NCBI RefSeq assembly: GCF_000160075.2
Contig: NZ_KI535340.1
Coordinates: 890,005-954,004, forward strand
Source: Abiotrophia defectiva ATCC 49176
GTDB taxonomy: Bacteria > Bacillota > Bacilli > Lactobacillales > Aerococcaceae
DNA: 64,000 nucleotides
Reading direction: 5' to 3'
This document shows, in pieces, positions 54,401-63,963 of the stretch. A model generated the notes under the pieces. That model did no database searches, was not told the DNA's origin, and saw only the letters and a program-made list of their open reading frames with translations. Position numbers and translations under genes: made by a program. Each line of letters opens with the position of its first letter. The stretch's first letter is position 1.

Positions 54401-55795
54401 TTATTGTAAGTCCAAGGATACTTCCACTGTCTGAACAGGTACGTCATAGTAGGGATCTTCCCGGCGGCCTAGGTAATCCTTGGCTTGTTGTGGGAAGAGG
54501 GCATACATGAGTAAATCCTCGTCAGACTTAGCGTAGTCCTTAATTTCTTCCCGCAATTCTGGTAATTGCGGCTCAATCAAGTCAGCAGGTCGTACTGTTA
54601 CAACTTCTGCGTCCCCAATAATGGTTTGCTTGACTTCTGGATCAATCTTGGCTGGTGCTTGACCGTAGTGGCCTAAGACATAGTCCTTGATTTCCTTAGG
54701 AACCATCTTGTAGCGTTGGCCAGAGATGACGTTCATCACCGCCTGGGTCCCTACCATTTGTGATAATGGGGTTACCAATGGTGGATAGCCTAAGTCAGCC
54801 CTTACTTTTGGTACTTCAGCAAGTACTTGATCATACTTATCAGCCAAACCTTGTTCGGTTAATTGGCTGAGCAAGTTGGATAACATACCGCCAGGCACTT
54901 GATAAATCAAGGTCTTAGGCTCGGTATCCTTAACCTTAGGATTGAGCACACCTTCAGCCCGGAACTTGTCGCGGATGCCGTTGAAGTAAGCTGCTGCCGC
55001 TTCTACTTCTTTCATATCCACGCCTGTCTTGAAGCCTAAGTCTTCTAAGGCCAAGACCATCGATTCGGTGGCTGGCTGGCTAGTCCCGCCAGAGAAGGAT
55101 GACAAGGCTGTGTCGATAATGTCGGCCCCTGCTTCTGCTACCTTGAGGTAGGTCATCTCAGAAATCCCGCTAGTTGCATGGGTGTGGACTTCCAACGGTA
55201 AATCTACCTTATCCTTGATACGGCTAACCAATTCATAACCAGCTTGTGGTGTTAGAACCCCTGCCATGTCCTTGATACAGATAGAATCTGCCCCGAATTT
55301 GGCCATGCGTCCTACCAAGTCCACATAATAGTCTAGGGTGTGGACTGGGCTAGTGGTGTAGGAAATAGCTGTTTGGGCTAAGCCCCCTGCTTCCTTGGTT
55401 GCTTCAATCGAAGTTTTTAGGTTGCGTACATCGTTCAAGGCATCGAAGATACGGATAATATCAATCCCATTTTCGACTGATTTTTGCACGAAGAGCTTCA
55501 CTACATCGTCCGCATAGTTACGGTAACCTAGCAGGTTTTGACCCCGCAAGAGCATTTGTAACTTGGTGTTTTTGACTGCTGCGCGAATTTGGCGCAGACG
55601 TTCCCATGGATCTTCGTTTAAGAAGCGGATGCAAGAGTCGAAGGTCGCACCGCCCCATACTTCCAGGGCATGGAAGCCCGCTTGATCCAGGGTTTTCAGA
55701 ATTGGCAACATATCTTCCGTCGTCATACGAGTGGCAATTTGGCTTTGTTGGCCATCCCGTAAGACGGTTTCAGTGATACGAATTAATTTGCTCAT
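54401..55795 (-). CDS. oadA: Oxaloacetate decarboxylase carboxyltransferase subunit
   Basis: The 464-residue enzyme moves the carboxyl group from oxaloacetate to biotin, giving pyruvate. The TIM-barrel start ITETVLRDGQQSQIATRM, LEVWGGATFDSC, RGQNLLGYRNYADD, the carboxylated-lysine site CIKDMAGVLTP and the metal motif EVHTHATSG are present. It has no biotin domain; biotin sits on the separate carrier encoded upstream. It is the last gene of the operon, after citX, as in Enterococcus faecalis except that no citM or citG follows. Confidence 0.95.
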   Translation of the reverse strand: MSKLIRITETVLRDGQQSQIATRMTTEDMLPILKTLDQAGFHALEVWGGATFDSCIRFLNEDPWERLRQIRAAVKNTKLQMLLRGQNLLGYRNYADDVVKLFVQKSVENGIDIIRIFDALNDVRNLKTSIEATKEAGGLAQTAISYTTSPVHTLDYYVDLVGRMAKFGADSICIKDMAGVLTPQAGYELVSRIKDKVDLPLEVHTHATSGISEMTYLKVAEAGADIIDTALSSFSGGTSQPATESMVLALEDLGFKTGVDMKEVEAAAAYFNGIRDKFRAEGVLNPKVKDTEPKTLIYQVPGGMLSNLLSQLTEQGLADKYDQVLAEVPKVRADLGYPPLVTPLSQMVGTQAVMNVISGQRYKMVPKEIKDYVLGHYGQAPAKIDPEVKQTIIGDAEVVTVRPADLIEPQLPELREEIKDYAKSDEDLLMYALFPQQAKDYLGRREDPYYDVPVQTVEVSLDLQ

Positions 55796-55810
55796 AGTTT
55801 ATTCCTTTCC

Positions 55811-56365
55811 TTAAGGGGATTCAGTCTGGGCCTCATAGTTAGCGACGGCCTGACTGATATAGGCCTGCATGTCCGCTACTGAGTGTTGGCGTGAGCGAGC
55901 ACACTGCTTGGCGTCTGCTTGGCAGAGGAAACACTGGCGGGGTGCCAAGCCTAACTGCCGGCGGCTGATGGGGCAGGGTCTACCTTCCACCAGTTCCAGC
56001 ACATCCAAGTCTAGTAGACGACCTAAGGGGTGCTGCCCTTCAAAGGCCACTAAATGGCGCTTGACTAGCTCAGCCTCCTGGCTAACCACCCAATAGGCCT
56101 CTAACCCTGTCACGGCCTCCAGCAAATCCTGGTAGAGAACCGCCTCTTGGGCCAAATGGTCACTGACGAGCTGGGCTAGCTGGTGACCGATTTTGGACAG
56201 GCCCTCGGAGTTTTTGACAGGCCCCGGCGTGTTGAGGGTCATGGAGACCAAGACGGCCGGCGCATAGGTCTCGAGTAAGTGGCTCTGGCGCTGGCTCCGC
56301 GCCTCGCGGGCTGATAGAACCTGGCCCAAATGGACCTCAGGCCCATCAAAGAGTCCCTTAGACAT
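55811..56365 (-). CDS. citX: Holo-citrate lyase synthase CitX
   Basis: The enzyme transfers the phosphoribosyl-dephospho-CoA precursor to the CitD acyl carrier protein. It shows the family region [24 protein letters not shown] and, later, [38 protein letters not shown] 56365 (184 aa) overlaps the end of citF by eight bases; an upstream ATG at 56395 is inside citF. It is not fused to CitG, and no citG is visible in the window, so the precursor must be made by a gene elsewhere. Confidence 0.92.
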   Translation of the reverse strand: MSKGLFDGPEVHLGQVLSAREARSQRQSHLLETYAPAVLVSMTLNTPGPVKNSEGLSKIGHQLAQLVSDHLAQEAVLYQDLLEAVTGLEAYWVVSQEAELVKRHLVAFEGQHPLGRLLDLDVLELVEGRPCPISRRQLGLAPRQCFLCQADAKQCARSRQHSVADMQAYISQAVANYEAQTESP

Positions 56366-57890
56366 TGCGCACCACGTCGATGACGCTACCGTCACGATAT
56401 TCGATGACCGCTACAACCTTGTCCCCGTATTGAATCGGTTCTGGGTTACCCACAATGCTGTAGGCTTTTTCTTTGAGTTCTTGGATGGTGTATTGAGGTA
56501 CCTTGAGAGACTTGAAGTGTTCAACTAAGTCTGGGCGGTTAGGGTTAACCGCAATCCCAATCTCAGTGACGACCACGTCCACGCTAGTCCCTGGTGTTAC
56601 GACCGTATTAACAGAGTCTACGAATGTTGGAATGCGGCCACGTACTAATGGTGAAATCACCATGGACATCTTAGAAGCAAAGGCGGTATCACAGTGACCA
56701 CCAGAAGCCCCACGGATAACCCCGTCAGAACCGGTCATGACATTGACGTTGAAGTCCGTATCGACTTCCAAGGCAGACAAGATGGCGACATCCAAACGGT
56801 TAACCATGGCCCCTTTGGACAGTGGGTTAGCATACATGCTAGCGTCGATTTCGTAGTGGTCTGCATTGCGACCAAGGGACACTGCCGATGGGTGGTCAAA
56901 GTCTTGTACGTCGATGACCTTCTCAACTAGGCCTTCTTCTAAGAGTTCAACCATGGCATTGGTAATTCCACCTAGCACGAAGCTGGCTTTAATGCCGTCT
57001 TTAATCATTTGTTCGCGGATAAAGCGGGTTGCAGCTAGTGAAGCACCACCCGTACCTGTTTGGAAGGAGAAGCCTTCCTTATAGTAAGGAGAACCTGTAA
57101 TGACCTTAGAAGCATATTCTGCAATCAAGAGCTCTTTAGGGTTCTTGGTGAAGCGAGTTGCCCCTTTGGCAATCCCTTGAGGATCCCCAATGGCATCTAC
57201 TACGACCACATAGTCTACGTCTGTTTGTGGAATGGAGATTGGGGTGTTTGGATATGGTACCAAGGAGTCAGTGATGACTACTACTTGGTCGGCATATTTA
57301 GCATCAATCATGGCATAACCTAGGGAGCCACAAGTCGCTTTCCCTTTGGTCCCGTTGACGTTCCCATATTCGTCAGAACTTGGGGCACCTAAGAAGGCTA
57401 CGTCAATGTGGATGTCGCCAGCCGTAATGGCACGGGCACGTCCCCCGTGGGAACGAATCACCACTGGATTCTCCATAATACCGGAAGAAATCGCAGCCCC
57501 TAACTTGTCACGCAGACCACTAGAGGTAATGTTGGTGATGACCCCATTTTTGATGTGGTCGATAAGGGGCTCGTGTACATTGGCAATAGAAGAAGGTGCG
57601 ATGGAGAGATTTTTGATCCCCATTTTGGCAATTTCTTCCATGACCATGTTGATGACATAGTCCCCTTCACGGAAATGGTGGTGGAAGGAAATGGTCATGC
57701 CGTCTTTGAGGCCGGTCTTTTCAATGGCTTCGCGAAGGCTGCCCAAGAGTTTTTCTTGGCGTGGTTCAACGGGCTTTACCTTACGGCTTGAAGCTTCATA
57801 AGGTTTAATCCGTGCCAGCTCTCCTTCATAGACGCCGTATTGATCGGCGATTGCTTGTGGAATTTCACGTCCTGCTTTGTTGACTACCAT
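56358..57890 (-). CDS. citF: Citrate lyase alpha subunit (citrate:acetyl-ACP transferase)
   Basis: The 510-residue subunit exchanges the acetyl group on the carrier protein for citrate. It begins [16 protein letters not shown] and shows [24 protein letters not shown] and [34 protein letters not shown] glycine-rich [12 protein letters not shown] segment near the end fits the CoA-transferase-like fold. Full length matches the family. Its ATG is two bases past the citE stop, in the citDEF order. Confidence 0.97.
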   Translation of the reverse strand: MVVNKAGREIPQAIADQYGVYEGELARIKPYEASSRKVKPVEPRQEKLLGSLREAIEKTGLKDGMTISFHHHFREGDYVINMVMEEIAKMGIKNLSIAPSSIANVHEPLIDHIKNGVITNITSSGLRDKLGAAISSGIMENPVVIRSHGGRARAITAGDIHIDVAFLGAPSSDEYGNVNGTKGKATCGSLGYAMIDAKYADQVVVITDSLVPYPNTPISIPQTDVDYVVVVDAIGDPQGIAKGATRFTKNPKELLIAEYASKVITGSPYYKEGFSFQTGTGGASLAATRFIREQMIKDGIKASFVLGGITNAMVELLEEGLVEKVIDVQDFDHPSAVSLGRNADHYEIDASMYANPLSKGAMVNRLDVAILSALEVDTDFNVNVMTGSDGVIRGASGGHCDTAFASKMSMVISPLVRGRIPTFVDSVNTVVTPGTSVDVVVTEIGIAVNPNRPDLVEHFKSLKVPQYTIQELKEKAYSIVGNPEPIQYGDKVVAVIEYRDGSVIDVVRNV

Positions 57891-57891
57891 C

Positions 57892-58779
57892 TTAAATTTC
57901 CTCCTCGCTAATGAGTCCCGCTGCTTTGGCTAGGGCAATGACCCGCTCAGCGCGTTCCACGATTGGCTTGTCGACCATTTTCCCTTTGACTGAGATGACG
58001 CCAGAGCCTTTAGCTTCAGCTTCACGAATCGCCCAGATAATTTCCTTAGATTGTTGGATTTCCTTCTCAGTTGGGGCATATACTTCATTAACCACTGGAA
58101 TTTGGCGTGGGTTGATGACTGATTTACCATCGAAACCTAATTGCTTGATGCGGGTGACTTCCTCACGGAAGCCGTCCATGTTGTCTACGTTAGAGTAGAC
58201 GGTGTCGATTGCGGCAATCCCTGCGGCACGCGCTGCATGTAGAATCATGCTACGTGCGAAGAAGAGTTCTTGGCCATCAGGGTAACGGCGAGTCTTCATG
58301 TTGGTCACATAGTCTTCCGCCCCTAAGGCAATCCCAATCAGACGGTCAGATGCCTTAGCAATCTCACGAGCATTGAGTACCCCTTCAGCTGATTCGATGG
58401 CCGCCATCATCTTAGTGCGACCAAGAGGAATATTATTTTCCTGCTCAACACGGGTAATAATAGCATCGACATCCACGATATCTTGGGCGTTTTCGGTCTT
58501 AGGCAGACGTACCACGTCAACCCCAGCCAAGACTACCGCTTCGATATCTAGGGCACCGGTAGTGTCCAGCCCGTTAATCCGTACAACGGTTTCGACATTG
58601 CTGTAGTCAAAGGTTTTGAGGGCGAAGTGCACCAAGGTGCGGGCAGAGTCTTTTTCCTTGAGGGAGACTGCATCTTCTAGGTCAAACATAATAGAGTCAG
58701 CCCCGTATAGTGGCGCATCGCGTAGCATAGCCGCATTAGCACCGGGGACAAACATCATTGTTCTTCTTAAGCGTTCCAT
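57892..58779 (-). CDS. citE: Citrate lyase beta subunit (citryl-ACP lyase)
   Basis: The 295-residue TIM-barrel enzyme splits citryl-ACP into oxaloacetate and acetyl-ACP. Landmarks are [65 protein letters not shown] (metal-binding Glu) and GLGAED-like IALGAEDYV. It overlaps citD by 13 bases. Confidence 0.97.
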   Translation of the reverse strand: MERLRRTMMFVPGANAAMLRDAPLYGADSIMFDLEDAVSLKEKDSARTLVHFALKTFDYSNVETVVRINGLDTTGALDIEAVVLAGVDVVRLPKTENAQDIVDVDAIITRVEQENNIPLGRTKMMAAIESAEGVLNAREIAKASDRLIGIALGAEDYVTNMKTRRYPDGQELFFARSMILHAARAAGIAAIDTVYSNVDNMDGFREEVTRIKQLGFDGKSVINPRQIPVVNEVYAPTEKEIQQSKEIIWAIREAEAKGSGVISVKGKMVDKPIVERAERVIALAKAAGLISEEEI

Positions 58780-59075
58780 GAGTCAATCTCCTTCCAATTA
58801 TATTCTGATAATTCAGCTGCACGATGGGCCACCGTAATGGTCCGAGCTTGGATGGTGCAATCTAAGGCACCCTTGTCAACCGCTACTACTTGAGCTGATT
58901 GAATGCCTAGGCGAGTCAAGGTGTCTTCAATGACACGACGAATTTGCGCCCCAAATTGTTTTTCGACTGAACTTTCTAATTGAATGTCAATGCGTCCAGC
59001 ATCACTCGGATTCAAAGTAATCATAATGTCGCTTGATTCCAAGGTGCCAACAACTGCACTTTTTTTAATTTCCAT
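58767..59075 (-). CDS. citD: Citrate lyase gamma subunit (acyl carrier protein)
   Basis: The 102-residue carrier holds the phosphoribosyl-dephospho-CoA arm on Ser14 in the motif [13 protein letters not shown]. The remainder ([54 protein letters not shown]) is typical. It passes acetyl and citryl groups between CitF and CitE. It starts two bases after citC ends. Confidence 0.97.
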   Translation of the reverse strand: MEIKKSAVVGTLESSDIMITLNPSDAGRIDIQLESSVEKQFGAQIRRVIEDTLTRLGIQSAQVVAVDKGALDCTIQARTITVAHRAAELSEYNWKEIDSWNA

Positions 59076-59077
59076 CT

Positions 59078-60112
59078 TTATTCCACCTTTTCTCTCTGGG
59101 CGTCTTGGCCCAGTAAGTCTTGTGACTGTATGTAATGATAGGTTGACTGTGGGACTAGGTTGACCCAGTCAGCTAGCTTCCCTGCTTGAATCGCTGCCCG
59201 TACGCGGGTCGCACTAATAACCTGGCCGTCCTTTTCTAGACGGGGGATAATCTTTAGGTCTAAGTCCTGGCCGAAGGCTTGGGCCAAGGCCTGATTGTAG
59301 ACTTGGGTGACCGGCGATAGGGGTTCTTCCCCTACAAAGCGAATGGCAATCTCTAGACTAGGCGCAATGAACTGCTTGAAGACTTGCGCATCAAGTTCTG
59401 CCTGGACCTGAGCCACCGCCAAATCCGCCCTTTCCTTAAGGAAGTAGGAGGGGAAGATAGCCTGCGAGACCATATAATCACGGCTAGGCAGGACGGTGAC
59501 ATTGGCTAAATCTGCCACCCCGGCTTGGACCATCTTGAAGCGATCTTGCGCGCTAAAATAGGACCGATCTTCGGATACCACGAAGATATAGAGGTGGTCA
59601 CAGGCGGACAAAGCCTGTTCTACCAGATAGCGATGGCCTAGGGTAAAGGGATTGGCGTTCATGACGATGGCCCCATTTTGGGAACTGTCCACCTTATGCT
59701 GAGTCAAATAGCTCAGATAGTCCTGAAAGGACGGAAAGCCCTGCTCCATAAAGAGCAAGGCTTCGGTTTGCGCCAGAAGCCGAAAGCCCAAGGCCTTAAA
59801 GTAAGGAAGATTCTTTGGTTTAGTATAGACGAAGCGATTGGTCAAGCCTTCCTGGTCCAAACGTTCCAAGAGGGCCATCACCACTTGCGTCAACAAATTC
59901 TCTGACTGATAGGCGGCGCAAACCACCAAGCACTTGAGAATCTTGCCGTCCAAGGACCCAGTCGCTGCCAAGCGTGCCCCATCATAAATGCCGATTGTAT
60001 AATCGACCGTTTCCTGGTCACTCAGCTTGGCGGCCTGCATTAAAGCCTGCCAATCTTTCAAGGCTTGCGGGTCACGGTCCAACCAGAGGCGTCTGGTCAC
60101 ATAGCCGTCCAT
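59078..60112 (-). CDS. citC: Citrate lyase ligase ([citrate lyase] acetate ligase)
   Basis: The 344-residue enzyme acetylates the CitD prosthetic group with ATP and acetate, switching citrate lyase on. An N-terminal GNAT-like region (residues 1-130) is followed by a nucleotidyltransferase domain with [22 protein letters not shown] (HxGH-like) and [10 protein letters not shown] near the C-terminus. RBS AAGGA overlaps the end of the small membrane gene upstream. The position before citDEF is standard. Confidence 0.96.
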   Translation of the reverse strand: MDGYVTRRLWLDRDPQALKDWQALMQAAKLSDQETVDYTIGIYDGARLAATGSLDGKILKCLVVCAAYQSENLLTQVVMALLERLDQEGLTNRFVYTKPKNLPYFKALGFRLLAQTEALLFMEQGFPSFQDYLSYLTQHKVDSSQNGAIVMNANPFTLGHRYLVEQALSACDHLYIFVVSEDRSYFSAQDRFKMVQAGVADLANVTVLPSRDYMVSQAIFPSYFLKERADLAVAQVQAELDAQVFKQFIAPSLEIAIRFVGEEPLSPVTQVYNQALAQAFGQDLDLKIIPRLEKDGQVISATRVRAAIQAGKLADWVNLVPQSTYHYIQSQDLLGQDAQREKVE

Positions 60113-60118
60113 TTTGTC

Positions 60119-60250
60119 TTAGTCCTTTTCTACTGGGAAGTACTTGATGAGGAGTTCAGATGCCCCGTATAAGATACCGAGAACTAAGAAGACCCCACCC
60201 ATCCCAATCAGCATGAGTTCAAGAGCTTGTCGTAAGTTATCTAAATTCAT
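60119..60250 (-). CDS. Small OadG-like membrane protein, 43 aa
   Basis: I read ATG 60250 to TAA at 60119-60121. The peptide is one membrane helix (LELMLIGMGGVFLVLGILYGASELLI) between a short amphipathic start (NLDNLRQA) and a basic KYFPVEKD end. This matches the pattern of gamma (OadG-type) subunits of Na+-pumping decarboxylases, which anchor the complex. It lies between oadB and citC and its last codons form the citC RBS. It is too short for usual gene finders. Confidence 0.8.
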   Translation of the reverse strand: MNLDNLRQALELMLIGMGGVFLVLGILYGASELLIKYFPVEKD

Positions 60251-60268
60251 AAGTTTTACCTCGCAATC

Positions 60269-61393
60269 TTAGTGGATGAAGTAAGACAACAAGAGCCCGC
60301 CGGCAATAACGGAGGCAATTTGCCCAGAAACGTTAGCCCCTACAGCATACATCAAGATGAAGTTTTGAGGGTCTTCTTCTGTTGCCATCTTTTGAATGAC
60401 ACGGCTTGACATTGGGAAGGCAGAAATACCAGCCGCCCCAATCATTGGGTTGATCTTGTCCTTGCGGAAGAGGTTCAAGATTTTGGCGAAGATAACGCCC
60501 CCAATAGAGTCCATGATGAAGGCTACCAAACCGAACAAGATAATCATTAAGGTTTGGACATTCAAGAAGAGGCCAGCTTGCATCTTAACCGAAATGGTAA
60601 TCCCCAAGAGGATTGACACAATGTTAACCAATTCGTTTTGAGCGGTTGCGGATAAGCTATCTAAGACACCACACTCACGTAATAAGTTCCCGAACATGAG
60701 GAAACCTACCAATGGTAAGGCGATTGGCGCGATAAAACCAGCCACGATGGTGATAACGATTGGGAAGAGGATCTTAGTCATCTTAGATACGCCTTCAGCA
60801 TGGTAGGTCATGCGGATCTTGCGTTCTTCTTTGGTTGTGACTAACTTAATGGCAACTGGTTGAATGATTGGCACTAAAGCCATGTAGGAGTAGGCTGCAA
60901 CCGTGATGGCCCCTAAGAGATGAGGTGCCAATTGGTTGGCTACGAAGATAGAAGTAGGACCGTCAGCCGCACCGATAATCCCGATAGAAGCTGCTTCACG
61001 AATGTCGAAGCCCGCTAATACTGCGACTACGACGACGAAGAAAATCCCGAATTGGGCTGCCGCACCGAAGAGCAACATGAAAGGATTTTGAAGTAATGGC
61101 CCGAAGTCAATCATAGCCCCAATCCCAATGAAGATAAGTAGAGGGAAAAGTTCAGTCTCAATCCCGGCGCGGAAGAGAATGTCTAAGACCCCGTGTTGAG
61201 TTACGTTACCGACGGTTTGGTCTAGAACCCCTGAACCTGGGAAGTTAACCAGAATCGTCCCTAAGCCCATTGGTACGAGCAAGGTTGGTTCGTATTCCTT
61301 CTTAATCCCCAGATACATGAGCAGGCCACCAATGACCATCATGAAAACTTGACCACTACTAATGGTCGTAATACCTTGAATTAATGTTTCCAC
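60269..61393 (-). CDS. oadB: Na+-translocating oxaloacetate decarboxylase beta subunit
   Basis: The 374-residue membrane protein decarboxylates carboxybiotin and couples this to Na+ export. It has about nine to eleven helices and the conserved region IGIIGAADGPTSIFVANQLAP with the key Asp, plus NPMIGAAGISAFPMSSRVIQKM and ILMYAVGANVSGQIASVIAGG, all typical of the OadB/MmdB/GcdB family. It follows the biotin carrier gene by 24 bases. Confidence 0.97.
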   Translation of the reverse strand: METLIQGITTISSGQVFMMVIGGLLMYLGIKKEYEPTLLVPMGLGTILVNFPGSGVLDQTVGNVTQHGVLDILFRAGIETELFPLLIFIGIGAMIDFGPLLQNPFMLLFGAAAQFGIFFVVVVAVLAGFDIREAASIGIIGAADGPTSIFVANQLAPHLLGAITVAAYSYMALVPIIQPVAIKLVTTKEERKIRMTYHAEGVSKMTKILFPIVITIVAGFIAPIALPLVGFLMFGNLLRECGVLDSLSATAQNELVNIVSILLGITISVKMQAGLFLNVQTLMIILFGLVAFIMDSIGGVIFAKILNLFRKDKINPMIGAAGISAFPMSSRVIQKMATEEDPQNFILMYAVGANVSGQIASVIAGGLLLSYFIH

Positions 61394-61417
61394 TGTCTGT
61401 CTCCTTTACTGACTAAA

Positions 61418-61828
61418 TTAGTTGATGGTAATGAGGGCATCACCTGGGTTAACTACTTGGCCGTTAGCCACATGAATCCCTGATACCACCCCTGCTTTAG
61501 ATGCCACGATTTCATTTTCCATCTTCATGGCTTCTAAGATCATTAATGGTTGGTTCTCAGCCACTGTGTCCCCAACGTTAACTAAGATGCGGAGAATAGT
61601 CCCTGGCATTGGGGATGGCATGGCATCTGCTCCGGCTGGTGCTACAGAAACTGGTGCGGCTGGCGCTGGGCTTGCTTCTGCTGCAGGTTCGCTAGCTGGT
61701 GCAGCTGGGGCTGGAGCAGGAGCCACTGGTGCTGGTGCAACTGGGGCAGCTGGCGCTACGGCCCCAATTTCTTCCATTTCTACCAAGTACTCTTTGCCGT
61801 CAACTTTGATTTTGAATTTGCGTAACAT
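61418..61828 (-). CDS. oadD: Biotin carboxyl carrier subunit of oxaloacetate decarboxylase
   Basis: The 136-residue protein has an N-terminal strand segment (KFKIKVDGKEYLVEMEE), a Pro/Ala hinge (about 24-66) and a biotinyl domain with the attachment site EAMKMENEI (Lys102). It carries carboxybiotin from OadA to OadB. The enterococcal equivalent is named OadD; others call it gamma or BCCP. Confidence 0.93.
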   Translation of the reverse strand: MLRKFKIKVDGKEYLVEMEEIGAVAPAAPVAPAPVAPAPAPAAPASEPAAEASPAPAAPVSVAPAGADAMPSPMPGTILRILVNVGDTVAENQPLMILEAMKMENEIVASKAGVVSGIHVANGQVVNPGDALITIN

Positions 61829-61862
61829 ATTGTATAATTCCTCCTAAATAAATCCATAAACC

Positions 61863-62195
61863 TTATGTGCGTTTTTGATAAATGTGCTTGACCGCCCATT
61901 GGCTGTCAGGGGCGTCCCCAGCCGCAATGGCTGACGCAATCACCGATACAGTGGTCGCTTCGGGGTTGCGTTTCAAGACGCGCTTGACCACAAATTGACT
62001 GTCGGGATAATTGGCCGCTGCTAGAGCAGAAGCAATCACGCTGACTTCTAGCGCCTCTTCTGAGTCGGCCGCCACATAGGCTGCCACTGGCTCCCATTCT
62101 GCCTCAAAAGCAGCTTGCTCAGCTTGCGCTTGTGCTTGACTCTCTGCTTCTTCAGCGCGGCGTCGGCCGCCAAATAATCGTCTGAGTAGTTCCAT
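61863..62195 (-). CDS. oadH: OadH-like subunit with internal duplication
   Basis: The 110-residue protein has a basic start (LLRRLFGGRRR), a Gln/Ala/Glu helix (about 13-35) and two copies of a 26-residue unit: 51-76 and 83-108, both beginning VSVIASA and containing PDSQ. Position as first gene of an oadH-oadD-oadB-citCDEFX-oadA operon matches Enterococcus faecalis, where OadH is part of the decarboxylase complex. The repeated unit recalls small stabilising subunits of biotin decarboxylases. The name rests on context. GGGAGTG precedes the ATG. Confidence 0.65.
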   Translation of the reverse strand: MELLRRLFGGRRRAEEAESQAQAQAEQAAFEAEWEPVAAYVAADSEEALEVSVIASALAAANYPDSQFVVKRVLKRNPEATTVSVIASAIAAGDAPDSQWAVKHIYQKRT

Positions 62196-62544
62196 TTCTT
62201 CACTCCCTTCCAGATTAATCTACTACTTGTATTATACCCTAAACTAGCGCTTACACTAGTCAAATAATGTTCTTTTTGTGTTCTATTAGGCCAAGATTTT
62301 GATTTAGTCTTCCTATTTAATCAAGGCGTCTTTTTTGGCTATACAAATTTCCTGAGCCCTTGTTTTTTAAGTGTTCTTTTTAGCTAAAGCCCTTTCTTTT
62401 TGTCTAAACATTCGCTATGATACAGGCATAAAGTAAACGCGTTCATTTCATGGAATGGACGTGTCGGGTCTAGGTCAGAAGGTTTTAGCGACTTTTGGCT
62501 CCTGCCCATGCTATTATTATTTTAATTTCAGAAAGGAAGATATG
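62196..62544. other. Divergent control region of the citrate genes
   Basis: The 349 bases separate oadH and the citrate transporter. They hold the minus-strand TATAAT and cre-like site near 62231-62257, a plus-strand TATGAT at 62416-62421 with a second cre-like AGTAAACGCGTTCA (62432-62445) just after it, and an AT-rich middle. The AT-rich part may bind the CitO-type activator known in enterococci, but no regulator gene is in the window. Confidence 0.45.
62231..62257 (-). promoter_or_regulatory. Citrate operon promoter region with cre-like site
   Basis: TATAAT (62236-62231) lies about 36 bases before oadH. Immediately upstream TGTAAGCGCT (62255-62246) matches the left half and centre of a cre site. 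Its reach over the -35 region suggests CcpA repression, as known for enterococcal cit genes. No clean -35 is seen. Confidence 0.45.
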
Positions 62545-63927
62545 ATGTTACTCACAGTCTTTGCTTATGCAATGATGGTTGTCTTCATGTATGTCATCAT
62601 GAAGAAGAAAATGTCACCATTCACTGCCTTAGTACTCATTCCGCTTGCTTTTGCGCTGGTAGCAGTCTTAACTGGCGTAGTTCAAGATGTCAACATCGGG
62701 ACACTCGTTCGCCAAGGTCTCTTCGGCAACAACTCCAAGGATAAACTCACTGCAATGAAAGGGACGGCTGAAACCGGGGTTATGCTCCTCTTCGCCATCC
62801 TCTACTTCTCCCTCATGTTAGATTCCGGTCTCTTCGACCCAATCACTAACAAAATGATTCGCTACGCTAAAGGCGATCCAATGAAAGTCCTCGTGGCTAC
62901 TGCTATTGTTGCGGCCGCTGTTTCCATGAACGGTGACGGAACAACCACTACCTTGATTTGCTGCTCGGCCTTCGTGCCAATCTACAAGAAACTCGACATG
63001 AAACTCATGAACTTGGGTGTCTTAGTTATCTTGCAAAACACCATCATGAACCTCTTACCATGGGGTGGCCCAACCGCTCGTGCCATGTCCGTCTTGGGCG
63101 TTGAAGCCGACATCTTGGGTTACTTAGCACCAGGGATGGTTCTCTCTATTCTCTACGTTATCTTCTTCGTTGCCCGTGGTATGGGTAAAAAAGAACGCGC
63201 TCGTTTAGGTATCAAGGAATTAACCGACGCTGAACTGGATGAATTAACTACTATTTCTGATCCTGAAGTCTTGGCTATCCGCCGTCCTCAAAACTTCTGG
63301 ATTAACGCCGTTATGACCCTCGTCCTAGTTGGTTGGTTAGTAGCTGGCTCCTTCATCGACGCTATCGAAGTTAAGCCTGTTGTCCTCTTCTTAATCGGGA
63401 CTGGCTTAGCCATGATGATTAACTACCCAGACCTCAAGACTCAATCCAAACGTATTGGTGAAAACGCTGGGGATGCGGTACAAGTGGTCCTCCTCGTCTT
63501 CGGGGCAGGGGTCTTCATGGGTCTCTTCCAAGGGACAGGTATGGCCAAGGCCTTGACCGACAGCATCGTCCATATCATTCCACAACAATTAGCAGGCTTC
63601 TGGAGCTTGATTATTGCCCTCATCTCCGTACCAGGGACCTTCTTCTTAACCAACGATGGTTTCTACTACGGGGTGCTGATTCCATTCGCAGAAATCGGTC
63701 GTCAATATGGCTTCACCGATATGCAAATGGCCTTGGCTTCTCTCATGGGGCAAGCCTTCCACCTCTTGAGCCCACTGGTTGCCTTCATCTACCTCTTGCT
63801 CCGCTTAACTGGCTTGGACATGGGCGAATGGCAACGTGAATCTGCTAAGTACGCTGCAGTGGTCTTCGTTATCTTCGTGGTTACCATCGTCTTAATGGGC
63901 CACATGCCACTCTACTTAGCACAATAA
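62545..63927 (+). CDS. CitMHS-family citrate transporter
   Basis: The protein of about 460 residues has around twelve membrane helices. Features typical of the CitMHS family include GVMLLFAILYFSLMLDSGLFDP near the start, SMNGDGTTTTLICCSAFVPIYKKL, NTIMNLLPWGGPTARA and, in the second half, FFLTNDGFYYGVLIPFAEIGRQYG. These carriers import citrate bound to a divalent metal. I chose ATG 62545 with AAAGG eight bases upstream; ATG 62542 is equally possible. It is divergent from the citrate operon and ends in a strong terminator. Confidence 0.93.
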   Translation: MLLTVFAYAMMVVFMYVIMKKKMSPFTALVLIPLAFALVAVLTGVVQDVNIGTLVRQGLFGNNSKDKLTAMKGTAETGVMLLFAILYFSLMLDSGLFDPITNKMIRYAKGDPMKVLVATAIVAAAVSMNGDGTTTTLICCSAFVPIYKKLDMKLMNLGVLVILQNTIMNLLPWGGPTARAMSVLGVEADILGYLAPGMVLSILYVIFFVARGMGKKERARLGIKELTDAELDELTTISDPEVLAIRRPQNFWINAVMTLVLVGWLVAGSFIDAIEVKPVVLFLIGTGLAMMINYPDLKTQSKRIGENAGDAVQVVLLVFGAGVFMGLFQGTGMAKALTDSIVHIIPQQLAGFWSLIIALISVPGTFFLTNDGFYYGVLIPFAEIGRQYGFTDMQMALASLMGQAFHLLSPLVAFIYLLLRLTGLDMGEWQRESAKYAAVVFVIFVVTIVLMGHMPLYLAQ

Positions 63928-63933
63928 TACTTA

Positions 63934-63963
63934 AGCTAGGACTAAGTCCTAGCTCTCTTTTTT
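63934..63963 (+). terminator. Terminator of the citrate transporter gene
   Basis: AGCTAGGACT and AGTCCTAGCT form a tight hairpin followed by CTCTTTTTT, seven bases after the stop. Confidence 0.88.

Noticed and set aside
62455-62541. Upstream in-frame ATG that would lengthen the citrate transporter
   Set aside because: No RBS before it, and the added residues are unlike a transporter start, while AAAGG precedes 62542/62545.
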